A stretch of DNA of 64,000 nucleotides, from NCBI GenBank assembly GCA_037962975.1, contig CM075674.1, positions 39,880,501 through 39,944,500 of the forward strand. The letters run 5' to 3'. Origin of the DNA: Clitoria ternatea. Lineage: Eukaryota; Streptophyta; Magnoliopsida; Fabales; Fabaceae. Every line of letters begins with the position of its first letter. Position 1 is the first letter of the stretch. Shown piece by piece: positions 25,049-35,200 of this stretch. The notes below the pieces were generated by a model. The model searched no databases. It saw only the letters and a list, made by a program, of their open reading frames with translations, and had not been told where the DNA came from. The translations under genes were made by a program, and so were the position numbers.

Positions 25049-26552
25049 TTATGAATAAACTGGAATAAATCTTTTTGTTCTAGCACTTATCTTTTTTTTT
25101 ATACTACAGTAATAATAGGGAATGAAAATTTGGTTTAAAGAATTAAAAATCAGGAATTGTTGGTTCATAATTAGCCTTGGTGGTCTTGCATGAGAATTGT
25201 AAAGAATTTTATTACGAGAATTTTGGGACAAAAATCGTTTGATCCCGATATCGGAAGACAAAGTTACACTGAAAATAATGAAACATGTGCAGAATTTTCA
25301 ACACCCGAAACAAACAAAACTACATAAAATAGATTTCGGAGTTTAAATAAGTTTTAGGAGAATTATTTAAATCACAATTTTGACTAATAAGCCCAACTTT
25401 TAAAAATTTTCTATTCTCAATCTTTGACTTACACATTAAAAAAAATCAATCACATAATTCTTATACTCAAAAATTCAAGATACCGGTCAGGCTGAGGTCG
25501 GTATCTCACACAAAATATATAGCAATCATACAAACAGCTAAGCTCAAGTCTGTGATATTCGTCCCAAAAATTTGGGTGTTACACTCTTCCCTCCTTTTTA
25601 GGAATTTCGTCCTCAAAATTCTTCGCGCTTACTACAATCGTCAAGGAAAATTCTTGTCATTCTCACCTTAACTCATCAACTTCGACGCTTTACACATTTA
25701 GATGTTTCTCCTAGATCCCACACACTAGGCAGTCTACCTTAATGAACACAACTTCCTTCAGACTATTATTCAATTTAGAACAAGTTTATACAGTCCCTCA
25801 CAAGGTATGCAGAAGGTTTCAATGATGCGAAGGCAAGGGATTAAGGTTATGATTCAAATATGGCAGATTTTAAAAATTCTAAGTCATTCCCCTGAATAGG
25901 TTAGGACAAACTTCTAAATTAGTTTCAAGCTAGGAATTTGGTCAATGAAAGAAGTTGATTATAGAAGCTTGAAAAATATGCTTGGTACAAATTCCAAGAC
26001 ACTCGAGTAGCAATTATAAGTAGTAATTTTCGAATTGAATTGAAAAGTCAAAAAAATCTCAAGGTATTTTAAGAATAAGGAAATCATAATTTGAAGGATT
26101 CATGAGAATAGGTCAAATTTCAAGAAATTGAGTCGAATCAAAAATTCAGGAATCATAGGCCGAGGATATCAAAAGGCAATAAGGCTCAATTCTTGATTAT
26201 AGATCAACAATAGGTAGATTAATGCACGCAATTATAACCAAGGATGATCAAGTAGGCTGATTTAAGAAGCACTTAAGGTCATAATAAGGATAATTCAAAA
26301 GAATTGATTTCAACCAATTAGGAATCAAGGCAAAGAATTCACACATTATACATCCAAGGAAAATTTCAAAGGACTTCCAATAATAAGGTTGACATCATTA
26401 TGTCAAGAGTTTAAAGTCGGTCAGATGATCAAGGATCAAAACTCAAGCTTAATTTCATAATCAAAGGTTTAAAGTTTCAAGGAATCCAAGGGAATCAATG
26501 AAAACCAAGCTCGGGATTCGGGATATTCATCCCAAAAATCTAGAGTGTTACA
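25049..26552 (-). mobile_element. Degenerate LTR-retrotransposon remnant, minus orientation
   Basis: Read on the minus strand, an LTR begins TGTAACACCCAAATTTTTGG at 25583. It is preceded by AGGACGAAATTCC and the purine tract AAAAAGGAGGGAAGAG, the usual end of a Ty3/gypsy internal region. A second LTR-like start, TGTAACACTCTAGATTTTTG, lies at 26552 on the same strand. The 960 bases between have no gag-pol, so this is a decayed or internally deleted element. The left limit and target duplication were not found. Confidence 0.5.
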
Positions 26553-27077
26553 AGATAAAAAAAATTATCGTTTTATAAATGTTATATTCTTCTTATATAT
26601 TCTTTCTTTTCAAAACGAATTTAACATTCTGTTTATAGTGATTACAAATTGTGCCTTCATTCATTTTAAGGTCTTTTCAAAATGAATTTAACATTCTCAG
26701 AGTACGCATATTTTTCCTTATGTTCCTCTATTTCTATTTTACATATTTTTGTTAATATGATCTTTTTCTTTTTAATTTTTATTCACTTTTGGTATTTTGT
26801 AGAAATGTGTGTAGTAAATTATTTGCATATTCTTTATCTTCTATTTATTTACATATAGTTTTTTAAAAAATTAACTTTTTTTGTTGTGACTATAGGTTTT
26901 TTTTGTTTGTTAGATTATTTTGGACATATGATAAATTGTTTGGTTTCAAGGTTCAATGAATTTAGTAATTACAAGTTCTTTATTTGTTTGATTCGGATAT
27001 TTTTAAAGGTATATTAATTAAATATTAGGAAAATCATATGAGATACTAATTTTTTGTTGTTCTTATTTTTAATTATT
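26553..27077. other. AT-rich intergenic DNA
   Basis: No gene is recognised. A phrase TTCAAAA(C/T)GAATTTAACATTCT occurs twice about 80 bp apart. Confidence 0.4.
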
Positions 27078-27291
27078 TGTAACGTCTCAGTTTGAATTAT
27101 TGGTTAATTTTTATTAGTCAAATAATTAATTGAGAATATTAAACTAATTACAATTGGTACATTAAACTCTAGAATTTATTTGGGTAGTTTTGGGTAACCC
27201 AAAGTTAACAAATTAATTCCAGAAATGACTGTGTTGCACTTAAGACCAATTATCTTCTAGTAAAATGAGGAGGATGAAGATGTTGTTAATA
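27078..27291 (+). mobile_element. Start of another Tekay-like LTR, cut off by the nested element
   Basis: It starts TGTAACGTCTCAG, followed by ATTATTGGTTAATTTTTATT and TTTGGGTAGTTTTGGGTAAC, matching the layout of the LTR at 13964. It runs only 214 bp before the target site of the outer retrotransposon. Its continuation after 50819 was not recognised. Confidence 0.5.
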
Positions 27292-27296
27292 GTGTT
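27292..27296. repeat. Target-site duplication, left copy (GTGTT)
   Basis: Exact match to 50815-50819 on the other side of the outer retrotransposon. Confidence 0.95.
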
Positions 27297-27479
27297 TGTA
27301 ACATCCCAAAAATTTCAATCCTATGGATAATCATTTTTAATCTAGATCATTAATGATATTATCCAGTTATATTAACCTTCTACATAAGTTTGGCTGTGAA
27401 TTGAGGCTTCTTTTGATTCGTTCAAGTAGTTTTCTATACTATTAACCACTGGTAGCACTCTGATTGGAACATTACCGAT

Positions 27480-28750
27480 TAAAATATTAGTGAGCAAGAA
27501 ATTTCGAGTGAAAAAGGTCAGAAATAAGACTTTTCGAGTGAATAAAAGATCTATTTCTGAGTGAAGGTTATGACCGAGAGAAATTCTGAGTGAAGGTTGA
27601 AATTCTGAGTGAAGGTTATGTCTTCCGAGTGAGTCATGACCGAGAGAACCACTTCCGAGTGGAGTCCTGGCCTCTGACACTTCTGAGTGAAGCATGTCTG
27701 AGTGAAAGAAAGCTTTGGCTTCAAATGAGACATTTCCGAGTCAAATGTCTTCAAGTGACTCAATTCCGAGTCAAATGTCTTCGAATGACTTGTTTCCGAG
27801 TCAAACGTCTTCGAATGACTCATTTCCGAGTCAAACGTCTTCGAATGACTCATTTCCGAGTCAAACGCCTTCGAGTGCCTCATTCCCGAATAAAACATCT
27901 CCGAGTGAAACGTTTCTGAGAGAAGTACTTCCAACTGAAGAAAAGCTGATTTTGAATGAGTGCTTCTCGGACCAAGATGTGTCCGAGTAGTGAATTTCTG
28001 AGTGGGTTAGCTGAGAGTTGAGAGCAACTTTCCCAAATGGAATGTCCCCGAGTGCAACACTTCCGTGTAGGACGGTACTGAGTGACATTTCCAAGTGAAA
28101 TTTCTGACTTCAGCGTGATATGGCACCGATTGAAATATACCGAGTAAGTCATTCCCAGGGGAAGTACTGGAATAGAGAAAGACTGACTTCGAATGAATAT
28201 ATTTCTGAGTGAAAAGCTTCCGGGTAAAGTAAAATATCCGAGTGATGAACCCCATTCTATTCGTGCTCGGATGTCTTAAAGTTGCCGAGAGCTTATGCTT
28301 GGTTCGTCTGCAAGCTTGTCTTCGACTCCGAGTGATACTTCCAAGTGGAACGATTTCCGAGAAGAGTGACAACTTCGAATGATCCTTTCGGTTAAGATTT
28401 CTGAGTGACAGAACTCCGAATGATCTCAGTTATATGATTTCCGAGTGACACACTTCCGAAAGAAGTATTTTCGAGTGAAGACTGACTTCGAAGTCACAGA
28501 TATATCCGAGTAGAAAATTCCCGAATGAATCAAGTCTGAACGAAAAGTGACCGACTTTGAGAGAACACTTTCGGATAGAGATATCCGAGTGAGATATTTC
28601 TGAATGAGTCCGGGTGAGACATTCCTGAGTGAGTCATTCCGAGGAAGGAAAGGCTATGTCAAAGTGTTTCAAGCAGAAACACTTCCGAATGAAATCCCTC
28701 CTAAGTGAAGCTATTCTGAATGAGAGACTCTGATGGAAACTCTCGGAAAA
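27480..28750 (+). repeat. CCGAGTGA-motif array in the 5' LTR
   Basis: Dozens of degenerate copies of TTCCGAGTGAAA / TTCCGAGTCAAA, all in one orientation. The most regular stretch is 27720-27870, where a 30-bp unit (CATTTCCGAGTCAAACGTCT plus TCGAATGACT) is repeated about five times. Because 30 is a multiple of three, it opens frames such as the SETSHSKTFD-type repeat on the minus strand. Confidence 0.85.
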
Positions 28751-29599
28751 GAGATGAGCCAAACCAGTCAGAAATTGAAAGGGGACTGATCAATGGAAAC
28801 CGACTGGAACAGGGCTGAAATTGTGACGCCATTCCTAACCAAAAGGTTGGCTCATGCTAGTGACCGGTCCGCTGGTTCACACAAATCCGAGTGTGTCATT
28901 ACGGTCGGTTCTGGAATAATTTCACCGAGTGAAAGACCAAGCGAGAGAGAAGTCGGTTCTGTAAAAATCTCGCCCGAGTGAAAGACCGAGTGATAGGAAG
29001 CCTCGCCGAGCGAGCGAGTGTGGAAGGGAAGGATGGCCTCTGGTCGGATTTCGCTTAAGCGAGAGGGTGCCTCACTCAAGCGAGTGCTTGAGGAAATGGT
29101 TACTGGAACAATTTCGCCCAAGACACATACAGGGACTTTTTACTCCAATCATAGCATCTTTTACATATTTTAATATATCTACTTCAATCATGCAAGCTGG
29201 CGGCGGAAATGGTCAAAATACAACTCACTACTTATCTAAAACCTCTATTATTTCTATAATTGATGCACCTAACCTCCAGTCACGAGAAAGCTTGTCCCCC
29301 ACTTGTCTTGTACATTATTAAATCAATACCACACCTTTTCCAAGTCTGAATTCTCAGAACAACAAAAATTAGTAAAAGTCTCTCTTTCTCATTTCCTTCT
29401 CTACGTATAAGTCACTCTGATTTGAAGCTAGGACAGTAAGAAGAAAACGTTTTTCAACCAATCTAAGACCCTTCATCAAGGTAAGAGGGGATAGGGTTGT
29501 GAATAATTATGGAATGGGTAGAATTGTATGCTGATTCTAGGATTCCAGATTTATTTTCGTAAGTTATTGCTCAATTTTAAAGCTGAAAACATGTGAATT

Positions 29600-30250
29600 T
29601 GATTCTGACTTCTTCATCCAAGTTGTAGATATTTTTGTTATGTGAATTTTGAGACTTGAACCGATTGATTTGGATATGTATAACATGAGTTATAGCCAAA
29701 ATACTACAGAATGTCTGTTTGGAATACGTATCTTCTATTTTGTGTATATATTAATACTCTGAGAATTATACGTACGTTTTTAGACTTTGATGTCTTCACA
29801 AAAGTTTTAGATATTTATGTTATGAATCTATAGAAAGTAGTTTCAAGTTAAAAGGATATTTGTAGCTCTAGTTATGCTTAAAATACAGAAGTATGTTCAT
29901 GCTAAAAATCTGTTGATATGAATTACAAATTTTATTTTTAAAACTGGGAATTTTGTGATGAGAATTAGTGTTCAGTGTCTTCATAAAAGTTTTAGATATT
30001 TGTGTTATGCGTAATTTAGAACTGGTCCCATGCCAAAATTATTTGTGTAGCTCCAGAAACATTGAAAATACCAACATATGTACGTTTTGCTACTTTCTTT
30101 GAGATGGTTTAGTGTATACTGTGATTATGTGATATTTCTTTTTGGAATTTGAAATTATGGTCTTCATGAAATTTGTAGATAATTTTATTAGGGAACTACA
30201 GAAAGTGGAATTACTTAAAAAGGATTTGATTTTCTCACGTTATGGTCATT
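29600..30250 (+). repeat. Four diverged copies of an LTR module
   Basis: Copies start near 29608, 29806, 29966 and 30165. Each has a TCTTCATNAAAGTTNTAGATA phrase, an AGAAAGTGG- or AACTGGTCC-like middle, and a TGTAGCTCNAGTTATG-like end. Phrase order matches the three-copy module at 16700-17180 in a different LTR. Confidence 0.65.
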
Positions 30251-30724
30251 TTACTAACGTATGTTGCTGTTGTAAAATTCTGAATTTACCTTGAATAGCT
30301 TTTATGAATGAAAATGATATTTTTCATATGAGTGATGATTTATTATTGAATTATTGAGGGATTATTGATTATTATGGATGTTATTGAGTATCCTATACAT
30401 GACATACAATATGTATATCTTTGTCATGAATTATTATGAATGACTAAATAAATGTATACATGAATGCCTTGTGGTTTATTGAGATATATTGTTAAAACAG
30501 TAAATCCATGATTCTGAAAATTATTATATGTGATGTGTCCTTTGAGGACTTGTGGTTTTCCAAGTGATTATGGAAATATTGATATCATGGTATGTTAAAT
30601 CGATAAAGAGAATTAAAGGCATTCATGCATCATAAGCATTTGGACGCACCATGGAATTTAGGGGTTCCATGATTGCCTACCCTGGTGAGGGGTTACTCTA
30701 TGATGAGTTAAAGCCCTATTTTCG

Positions 30725-30900
30725 CTATGAGCCATGGAGTGTAGGGATTCATGGTTATGCTAAGTCCTACTTGTGTACTTCGGTACTGTAGGAGCCATGA
30801 AGGTGTAGGGATTCATGGTTATGCAAATTCCTACTTGTGCACTTATTTCGCAGGAGCCATGAGGGTGTAGGGATTCATGGTTATGCAAATTCCTAGTGAT
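30725..30900 (+). repeat. Three-copy tandem repeat, about 60-67 bp, in the 5' LTR
   Basis: Each unit has GAGCCATG, then GTGTAGGGATTCATGGTTAT, then TCCTACTTGTG(T/C)AC. The same array is in the 3' LTR at 50120-50305. Confidence 0.85.
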
Positions 30901-31253
30901 GTCTCTATGAGACTTTTTACTGCAGTATTTCCACCAAACCAAAATGGATCCAGCATGACATCATTTGACTAAGTTAAAGATTTATTAAATATAAATGAAC
31001 TTGTTTGGCATATTCATCATATCATTATGGTTTGTTGATTGTGTTTGTGCAATTTTACTTATTTTATATTTATTCTATATTCTGTCTCACTCTTACATTA
31101 ATTTTTACAGCGCATGCTACACAGAATGACGAGTGATGCCATTAATGAAGCTTTTATGATTTATTGCTTGAACTTGTCTTCATTTGAATCTTAATGGGTT
31201 GTAATGATATTATGTACCATGTACTGTAATTTTATCTATCGTTTCCGCTATAT

Positions 31254-31258
31254 AAATG
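31254..31258. repeat. Target-site duplication of the nested element, left copy (AAATG)
   Basis: Exact match to 44188-44192. Joining the flanks at this site restores the uninterrupted LTR sequence seen at 50653-50670. Confidence 0.95.
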
Positions 31259-31366
31259 TGATCCGGTCCTAACACCGGCCCCCAAGAACATGGCTTTAAT
31301 GCCTTGCCAGATCAGCATTTTGAATAAAGAGAAATACTCTTTAAATACACTACAAATACTACACGG

Positions 31367-31515
31367 AGTGCATACCGCCAGGGCAAGTAACGCCGCCAAG
31401 GCTCATAACTCCGCCCAGGCACGTTACCCCGCCAAGGAATGTAACTCCGTCCAGGCATGTTACTCTGCCAAGGAATGTAACCCCGCCAAAGTTGTTACTC
31501 CGCCAAGCCATAGGC
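31367..31515 (+). repeat. 18-bp tandem repeats in LTR U3
   Basis: About eight copies of a unit close to CCGCCAAGGAATGTAACT. They lie roughly 280 bp upstream of the TATA box, where LTR enhancer repeats are usually found. The same array is at 43399-43547 in the 3' LTR. Confidence 0.85.
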
Positions 31516-31798
31516 TCAATATTGGCGGAATATCGAATTTCCCATACTGCGTAGCGAGCCCATACTTACAACCCCGGCACGAGATTGACTCTGTCTTGAG
31601 AGGTTAATAATGGGAATCACGCTGTCACGCATAAAGGGAAATAACAATAAAATATTAAAGCACTAACGCTTTCCAGACAAGTGGTGATACCTACTACAAT
31701 AATGATGCATGTAAACGGCGCAGGGACCCACTACCTTTTCAGCATTATGCCTGAAGACAAGGAGCGGGTCCTACCAATAATGGAGCACCAGTAACAGG

Positions 31799-31806
31799 TA
31801 TATAAA
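31799..31806 (+). promoter_or_regulatory. TATA box of the nested element's LTR promoter
   Basis: TATATAAA followed by a CT-rich leader. The same sequence occurs in the 3' LTR at 43831-43838. Confidence 0.7.
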
Positions 31807-32156
31807 CCTCTCTTGAAAAGGTATAAGGGATCTTTTTCCCCATTCTCTGAACCTTACACTCTCTTACTTGCATAATTCTCTCTGACTGTCTTTCTAAGTC
31901 TCTAAGTATTCTGAAATACTGACTTGAGCGTCGGAGAACGATTGCAGGTACCACCCCCAATCGGATCAAGGCAACGTAGATCCCGTCAGGCGGACTGTGA
32001 CACCGCCCCAGAGTACATTTCATACCGCCTCAATATACAAAGACTCTCCGTATTTACATTTATACGCACATTGCTTTGTATCAAAAACACATTTATATGT
32101 ATATTTTAAGTTGTTCTACAAGCATACTTCTACACCCCCTGTAAAGAACAGTTCAT

Positions 32157-32174
32157 TGGCACGCCCAGTGGGAC
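32157..32174 (+). promoter_or_regulatory. Primer binding site of the nested element
   Basis: TGGCACGCCCAGTGGGAC, one base after the LTR end. The TGGC start is the usual tRNA 3'-CCA complement. The tRNA could not be named with certainty. Confidence 0.75.
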
Positions 32175-32220
32175 CTGTAAACTTGGTAATCCCACAAGTT
32201 TTGTTGAATCTTCATCATCA

Positions 32221-35200
32221 ATGGAGAGACAAGGACCAGAGATGCAAAACGAGGATTCTCCTCCACGCAATCCTAGACGTCTTAACTTCGATGATGATGC
32301 TCAGAAAAAAGGAACGCAAGCCGATTCTCTAGATCCAAGAGATGACATGATTCGAATGTTGAGAGAAGAACTTGCGGAACTTCGTCGCGAAAAAGCAAAC
32401 CCAGTGCATGAAAAAGCTGGTCCCGCAAGACAGCCACATCATGAACCACACATGCAGGAGGAATCAAGTACTCCTCACTACTCTCGTATTCCTACGTACA
32501 TGGAGGAGCAACGAAGCCTCCCACTGGTGAATGCTCAGCATCAAGAAGGAAGGAGAGCAGGCTCAAACGCATCCCCCTTAGGATATAAGATGAGCATCCC
32601 ATTTTCTAAAAGGCTCATGAATGCACATGTACCCAGACATTTGCAAACTATGCAGCCCATTTCTATAGGGAAATATACTGGGGAAACAGATCCCTCTAAG
32701 CATTTAGATGCTTATATCTACGAGGCCATGTTTCTAGGAGCTGAGGAGGATGTCATGTGCAGAATGTTCCCCAGAACCCTTACAGGCGAAGCTCTTAGTT
32801 GGTTCAAGAGCTTACCTTCAGGTTCCATTGATTCGTGGGAGGAGCTGGCCTCAGCTTTTGGAAACCACTTCGTGATCTCCAGGGACGCACCCAGAACCTC
32901 TCATACCTTGGCTCAGATCAGACAAGGCGACAAAGAATCTCTGAAGGATTTCCTTAAGAGATTTTACAAGGAGGCAGCCATGGTCCCCGATCTGACAGAG
33001 GCAATCCAGTTGCATATTCTCATAGAAGCTATGCAACCAAAGTCACCTTTCGCTTTGTCTTTGGCAAAGGGGCCTCCAACCACGATGGAGGAGTTTCGCA
33101 GGAAGGCGTCCAAGTACGTGGGCATTGAGATGCATCTGGAAGCTACTGCATCTCGCAGTAAACCACCCCCTGCAACTCCACCTCATGACAAAGGGAAAGA
33201 GAAGTCGTTGAAGAATGACAAGTCCCACCAAAGGGACAAAGTAGGGAACCAGCCTTTCAAACAGCAAGACAGACGCGTGTTCAATTTTACTCATTATGCA
33301 CCACTGAACACAACTTGCGAGCAAATCTTGCGTGAAATAGGATGGACCACCCTCAATGTTTATGGAATTCAACGTCCACCCCCAATCAGGCGCGGTGGAA
33401 ACCCAAAGAAGTATTGTGAATTCCATGAGTCAGTTGGCCACACCACAGAAGAATGTAAGCAACTCAAAAATACCATTGAGGTGCTCATTCGTGAAGGTAA
33501 ACTGAAACATTACCTGTTCAAAGGCAAATCTCATGATGAGCCTGAGAAGTTTGAAAAGCGACATCGTGATCGTTCTCCGGATCCTGATAGTACTCGGGAA
33601 CCAAAACGTACGGCAGTGTCAGAGAAACAAAAAGACATTGTTCTGGAGTCCGCCCAACGAGAACCGAGCCCTGAACCTAGATCACGAGGTAAAAGGCAGG
33701 TGGTGGATATGATTGCTGGAGGCTTCGCAGGAGGCGGACCCTCAAACACCGCCCGGAAAAACCATCATCGTATGATCTTATCTATGCAGGGCAAGAACAA
33801 AGAATATCGCCCATTCAGGGACGGAGTTCAGACTCCGCCTATAACTTTCACAGATGATGATTTTGGCCCAACCATTCCTGAGGGAGATGATGCGGTAGTG
33901 ATCATTGCGGTGATCGCTAATATGGATGTAAAACGCATCCTAGTTGATCAGGGAAGTTCCTGCGACGTTATTTTTTATGACTGTTTTAAACGCATGGGAC
34001 TGACTGACGCTGATTTGCAGCCTTACACACAGGACCTCACAGCTTTTAATGGCGCCAAACAGCCTACTAAAGGCTACTTGGACACAAGGATTACCTTCGA
34101 TGGTGAACCTGGAGCAAGGACTGTGAAATCCAGGGTTCTTGTCATTGATGTTAAATCCCCATACAATGGCATCATTGGGCGGCCTACTCTGAATGCCATG
34201 GAAGCCATCGTTTCAACCCCCCACTTGTTAATCAAGTTCATCGATAAAGATAATCAAGTTTCATCTGTCAGGGGTGACCAGGAGATGGCTCGTTATTGTT
34301 ACAATTTAAGTCTTAACATGGTGAAGCTTGAAACCATGTCTAAGAAAAGAAAATTGAACGAAGTAAACAGTGCGGCGGCATCCGTCAACTTGGTGAATCT
34401 TGATCCCAGGGCGGAGTCTTCTATAGACCCACTGAACCCTTTGAAACCAACTCCTGATGGTGGTTCCAAGCCTATTGTTCTGGGCAGCACCCCGGAGCAA
34501 ATCACTAACATCAATGACAAATTGGAGCCTAACGTGGAGGCAAGACTGATTGCACTCCTCCATGAGTACAAGGAAATTTTTGCCTGGACAGCCGCAGACA
34601 TGCCTGGTATGGATCCTAACTTCTGTTGCCACCGTCTGGCGGTGTATCCTGAAACTAAGCCAGTGGCACAAAAGAAACGGCGTATGGGTCCTGCTAAGCA
34701 AAATGCTGCTTGCGAACAAACTGAAGAACTCCTTAAGGCGGGGTTCATCAGGGAACTCCGTTACTCTTCTTGGCTGTCCAACATGGTTATGGTGCAGAAA
34801 GCCAATGGCAAATGGCGCATGTGCATAGACTACGTTGATTTGAATAAATGTTGTCCCAAAGATCCTTATCCTCTCCCCAACATTGACAGACTGGTTGACG
34901 ACTCATCAGGATACAAGTATCTATCCTTCATGGATGCTTACTCCGGATACAACCAAATTCCAATGTGTGAGGATGATCAGGAGAAAACAGCATTTATCAA
35001 TGACAGAGGGGTCTTTTGCTACAATGTCATGCCATTTGGGCTGAAGAACGCTGGGGCCACCTACCAGCGCATGATCAACAAAGTCTTTGAGGGCATGCAC
35101 ACAAAGCTGGTGGAGGTTTATATTGATGATATCATCGCCAAAACTCCAGAAGGAGGAGATCATGTTGAAGACCTACCCCTCATTTTTCAACGCCTGCGGC

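Larger units (their letters stand above)
27297..31258 (+). repeat. 5' LTR of the outer element, first part
   Basis: Aligns with 46683-50650 of the 3' LTR. It contains a CCGAGTGA motif array (27480-28750), an inverted repeat around CTCAAGCGAGTGCTTGAG (29073-29090), a splice-donor-like CATCAAGGTAAGAG at 29475, four diverged copies of a TTCAT(C/A/G)AAAGTTGTAGATAT module at 29600-30250, and three tandem copies of a GTAGGGATTCATGGTTATGC unit at 30730-30900. Open frames in it are products of the repeats and are not supported as genes. Confidence 0.92.
31259..32155 (+). repeat. 5' LTR of the nested Tat element
   Basis: 897 bp, TG...CA ends. Its U3 holds about eight copies of an 18-bp unit (31367-31515), then TATATAAA at 31799-31806. 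A predicted frame of 105 residues crosses the 18-bp repeats and is not supported as a gene. Confidence 0.96.

Noticed and set aside
27551..27934. 127-residue minus-strand frame with SHSKTFDSE-type repeats, plus similar frames on both strands at 27590-28372 and 46904-47773
   Set aside because: They arise from the CCGAGTGA array, whose 30-bp units are a multiple of three and open several frames at once. No domain and no start context.
31290..31607. 105-residue frame in the inner LTR and its copy at 43322-43639
   Set aside because: It lies in the U3 18-bp repeats, upstream of the TATA box, and has no domain.
34299..34748. 149-residue minus-strand frame inside gag-pol, and other frames opposite it
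   Set aside because: Shadow of the strongly supported plus-strand polyprotein.
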